22,366 nucleotides of DNA, taken from a virus. The stretch covers positions 1 through 22,366 of IMG/VR virus record IMGVR_UViG_3300042890_001870; one strand, 5' to 3'. Under the pieces are notes generated by a model. The model had not been told where the DNA came from. It made no database searches and was given only the letters and a program-made list of their open reading frames with translations. A program made the position numbers and the translations under genes. Positions 19,465 through 22,366 of this stretch are shown in pieces; within the stretch, counting starts at the first letter, position 1, and each line of letters starts with the position of its first letter.

Positions 19465-22366
19465 TATCTAAAATCTTTTGCTATAAGACCATACAAATTA
19501 GTACCATCGCTTATTAATGTTATTATGTCAACCGCATTTGCTGTAGATGATAAAACTGGTGCTATACCAGATTGCCATTTATATTCACTACCCCAAGTAA
19601 CTACTCTAGAACCACTAGCGTTTTGTTTAAGTATCATAGTATAAACAGCACCATTTTGTATATTTGTACCACCACTAATACTTGTAGTTGTTGCTGACAA
19701 GATAACAGTTTGAATATTACTGTTGTTCCAATTAGGTATATGTGTAGCACTTACTGTTCCAGCACTATAAATAGGATTTCTAGATTGACCAGTAAATGTT
19801 AAATTACCATCAACCAATAAGTTTCCACTAACATGTAACCTCTCTGTAGGTGCTATAACACCAATACCTATTTTACCAATTGTGTTAGCACTAATTGATG
19901 GGGCTCCAGTTATTGCTGAATATGTTCCAGTTCCAAACAACACACCACCAATGTTGATACTGTCTATCGTACCAGCAGATAAAGTTATATTTGTACCAAT
20001 AATTATATTATTTGAACCAATACTATCACTAGTGATTATCGCATTACCAGCATTATAACCAAATAAATTTGAATAAGTAGCACCAGTTGCACGATAACCA
20101 GCAACAGCTCCCATGAAATTAGAAAAAGAAGCACTAGATGCACCATTACCAGATTGATAACCAATGAAATTACTAAATCTAGCATCAGTTGCTTGTTGAC
20201 CAGCACTATACCCCATGAAATTAGATTGACTAGCACCAGTTGCTTGATAACCAGAATTATAACCAAAGAAGTTTGATACAGTAGCACCACTAGCACCTAA
20301 ACCAGCAGCACGACCCATAAAATTAGCAAAAGTAGCACCATTAGCTTCCCTACCAGCACTACTACCAATAAATGTTGAATAACCAGCACTATATGCTTTA
20401 TAACCAGCATACCAACCAAAGAAATTTGATTCACCAGAACCAGATGCTTGATAACCAGAACTACCACCTATAAAAATTGAAGCTAACGCACCAGATGCTT
20501 GATAACCAGAATTATAACCAATAAAGTTTGATTGATAAGCATTATATGCTTGTTGACCAGCTGCTTGACCAAAGAAATTTGAATTATTAGCACCACTAGC
20601 TTGATAACCAGCCCCTTGCCCCAAGAAGTTAGAGTTAGATGCGTTATAAGCTTCCCTACCAGCAGTAGTACCAAAGAAGTTTGAATTATTAGCACCACTT
20701 GCTTGATAACCAGTGTTAAACCCAAATAAATTTGTTTTATAAGCATTAGTTGCTTTATAACCAACTAAATAACCAAAGAAGTTTGAATTATTAGCACCAC
20801 TTGCTTGATAACCAGCACTACTACCAATAAAGTTTGAAGCACCAGCATCATAAGCTTGATAACCAGCATTAGTACCAAAGAAGTTTGATACAGTAGCACC
20901 ACTAGCAAAAAAACCAGAGTTTAGACCAAAGAAATTTGATTGAGAAGCATTAGTTGCACCATAACCAGCACTACTACCCAAGAAATTAGATGAGTTTGCA
21001 TCAGTTGCACCATAACCACTACGGAAACCAAAGAAGTTAGATTGTTCAGCGTTTGTTGCAAATGTACCAGCACTTAAACCCATAAAGTTTGACAATGAAA
21101 CTCCAGATGCTTGATATCCAGCATAGTTTCCGAAGAAGTTTGAATCAGTAACTCCAGATGCTTGATATCCAGTATCTACTAATCCAGTTGAAAATAAAGA
21201 AGATGTGTTAATAACTGATATTGGACCACTAGGTAATCCATAATATGTTGTAGCTGATATTGTAGTAGCACTTAAACCACCACTAAATGTTTGTTGTGGT
21301 GTAAAGTTGTTAGCAACATTTATTAATGCTAAATTATTGTATTGAGATGAATTTAAATGGTAATACTGACCACCTAAACCACCTTGAAGTCCAGTTAAAT
21401 CATTATGCACACTTGTTGAACTAAAATTACCAGAAGGTTGGAAAACAACACCAAAAGATGTTTGTGTTTGACCAGTTGTTTCTCCAACACCAACAATTAT
21501 TCTACCAACTAAAAATGCATGTGAAGACACTAATTCTGGAACTAGTGGTTCTGAAGAAGCTTCAGCTAATGATACACTATCATATTGATTAACACCATAA
21601 ACTTCATATAAATGGTCGTTTATTTCTTGACCTCTAAAATACCAATTGGTAAGATACTTACCAGTTGTACCAGAAACTATATCAGTTCCATTATCATAAT
21701 AAGAATTATTTAAAGTATTACCAGTTGTTGTTGCGGTCCATGAACCACCAACATGGTAATTTTTAAAGAATGTATTACCACTAGAATCACATTGATTTAA
21801 TACTTGTCTATTTGTTCCATTCCAAGCAACACCAGCAGTCAAAGTAACAACACCAGTACCACTCAAACCAATAATCAAACCACTTTCATAACCAAATCTA
21901 TTAGTCATGATAAATCTATCATTTAATTTATTAGCTAAACCAGCACCTTGGTTACCGAATTCAAGTGTGTGTACAAAATTACCTAAACGATAAATTATCA
22001 TATACAAAATAGTACTACTATCATCAACAACACCATCATTATCGTAAACATAGTATCTAGGTGAACCACCATTGTATTCAACTACAACGTAGTTGGTATC
22101 ATTATCGGTTAATGAAGGTATAGCACCAACACCAGTAGTTCCAGATGCTACATCATAAACAATAATTGGCTCAATATTATTTGCGTTATTAAATAACGCA
22201 ACCTTTATTGGTGGTAAATTAATTTGACCATTATTAGGAATAACCTTAGACCACCCAGAAGCACCACTAATAACACCAGCAGCATATGTTGTACTACCAT
22301 AAACGTTAAAAGTACCACCCGTGTTGTTGGTATATGTTAATGTACCATTTGAATAAGTACCACCAG
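19464..22366 (-). CDS. Repeat-rich tail fibre protein, 5'-truncated by the window edge
   Basis: The minus-strand frame stays open from 19464 to the last base, at least 967 codons, with no stop upstream of the TTG at 22005-22007 or the ATG at 21999-22001. Neither is likely to be the true start: the codons up to the edge encode fibre sequence, such as GGTYSNGTLTYTNNTGG, a module shared with the other fibres. In order from the edge come a GGTY-type module, a globular segment with NTNYVVVEYNGGSPRYYVYD, a variable domain, a GLSATTISATTYYGLP linker, 21 copies of a 17-residue repeat, an SNNIIIGTNITL cap, an ERLHVSGNLLVDGNLTF turn motif and a C-terminal beta domain ending YGLIAKDFR. It is probably a long receptor-contacting fibre and heads the operon with the LamG-like adhesin. 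Confidence 0.85.
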   Translation of the reverse strand, partial: GGTYSNGTLTYTNNTGGTFNVYGSTTYAAGVISGASGWSKVIPNNGQINLPPIKVALFNNANNIEPIIVYDVASGTTGVGAIPSLTDNDTNYVVVEYNGGSPRYYVYDNDGVVDDSSTILYMIIYRLGNFVHTLEFGNQGAGLANKLNDRFIMTNRFGYESGLIIGLSGTGVVTLTAGVAWNGTNRQVLNQCDSSGNTFFKNYHVGGSWTATTTGNTLNNSYYDNGTDIVSGTTGKYLTNWYFRGQEINDHLYEVYGVNQYDSVSLAEASSEPLVPELVSSHAFLVGRIIVGVGETTGQTQTSFGVVFQPSGNFSSTSVHNDLTGLQGGLGGQYYHLNSSQYNNLALINVANNFTPQQTFSGGLSATTISATTYYGLPSGPISVINTSSLFSTGLVDTGYQASGVTDSNFFGNYAGYQASGVSLSNFMGLSAGTFATNAEQSNFFGFRSGYGATDANSSNFLGSSAGYGATNASQSNFFGLNSGFFASGATVSNFFGTNAGYQAYDAGASNFIGSSAGYQASGANNSNFFGYLVGYKATNAYKTNLFGFNTGYQASGANNSNFFGTTAGREAYNASNSNFLGQGAGYQASGANNSNFFGQAAGQQAYNAYQSNFIGYNSGYQASGALASIFIGGSSGYQASGSGESNFFGWYAGYKAYSAGYSTFIGSSAGREANGATFANFMGRAAGLGASGATVSNFFGYNSGYQATGASQSNFMGYSAGQQATDARFSNFIGYQSGNGASSASFSNFMGAVAGYRATGATYSNLFGYNAGNAIITSDSIGSNNIIIGTNITLSAGTIDSINIGGVLFGTGTYSAITGAPSISANTIGKIGIGVIAPTERLHVSGNLLVDGNLTFTGQSRNPIYSAGTVSATHIPNWNNSNIQTVILSATTTSISGGTNIQNGAVYTMILKQNASGSRVVTWGSEYKWQSGIAPVLSSTANAVDIITLISDGTNLYGLIAKDFR
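20073..21143 (-). repeat. 21 tandem 51-base repeats encoding a 17-residue fibre motif
   Basis: Twenty-one units of SNFFGxxAGYQAxxAxx follow one another without a single insertion or deletion: 1071 bases, exactly 21 x 51. A partial unit (SNLFGYNAGNAI) follows down to about 20037, and a degenerate half unit (GYQASGVTD) precedes. Ser-Asn-Phe, Gly at positions 5 and 9, and Ala at positions 12 and 15 are the most constant. The rhythm recalls the YadA/trimeric autotransporter head repeats (SxAIGxxAxAxG), which form a left-handed beta-roll. A stiff trimeric beta-roll shaft is likely. Confidence 0.92.

Noticed and set aside
21999-22007. TTG or ATG near 22000 as the true start of the repeat fibre
   Set aside because: The frame stays open to the window edge and encodes fibre modules, so the start is outside.
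1-22366. Alternative genetic code (TAG or TGA reassigned), as in some large gut phages
   Set aside because: All major genes are open under the standard code with full domain content, and TGA ends two genes. The absence of TAG stops among 14 genes is compatible with AT-rich DNA and gives no evidence of recoding.
1-22366. tRNA genes, CRISPR arrays or insertion sequences in the gaps
   Set aside because: All intergenic gaps are shorter than about 165 bases and contain only AT-rich promoter-like sequence and small hairpins; no cloverleaf, spaced repeat array or transposase is visible.

Overview
The window is part of the genome of a large, AT-rich, contractile-tailed bacteriophage (myovirus). The evidence is a tail sheath protein, two neck proteins and a tail-completion protein that resemble T4 gp13, gp14 and gp15, a gp43-like family B DNA polymerase, and a large set of modular tail fibre and adhesin genes. 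No host genes, tRNAs, insertion sequences or CRISPR arrays are seen. The host is probably a member of the Bacteroidota. The non-structural genes are preceded by TTG-N19/20-TAnnTTTG(-like) promoters, the form used by the Bacteroidota primary sigma factor, and most start codons lack a Shine-Dalgarno sequence. Translation is standard: 12 of the 14 visible stop codons are TAA, two are TGA and none is TAG. No intact element of lysogeny is seen.

Layout from left to right. (1) 18-2870, minus: an oversized tail sheath gene. (2) 3029-3196, plus: a small ribbon-helix-helix regulator candidate with operator-like heptamer repeats in front of it. (3) 3240-7268, minus: a giant modular fibre protein. (4) 10896 down to 7431, minus: a cluster of gp14-like neck protein, gp15-like tail completion protein, a small fibre-like protein and a 474-residue fibre protein. 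(5) 11002-14288, plus: SNF2-type helicase, glutaredoxin overlapping it by 8 bases, and a gp13-like neck protein. (6) 14328-18104, minus: a 1258-residue family B DNA polymerase, convergent with the gp13-like gene across a shared terminator hairpin. (7) 18226 to beyond 22366, minus: a fibre cluster of three genes. It begins with a fibre that contains 21 uninterrupted copies of a 17-residue repeat. This gene has no start inside the window and is 5'-truncated by its edge. A LamG-like adhesin and a small baseplate-type protein follow.

Two promoter classes seem to divide the genes by timing. Host-type promoters lie before the DNA polymerase (two in tandem) and the helicase, as expected for early or middle genes. 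An AT-rich motif, ATATTTAT followed by a few bases and AAA, lies just upstream of the sheath, gp14-like, gp13-like and fibre genes. It is a candidate phage-specific late promoter. The virion genes supply the neck (gp13/gp14/gp15-like), the contractile sheath and a host-recognition apparatus that appears to have grown by duplication and exchange of short beta-rich modules.
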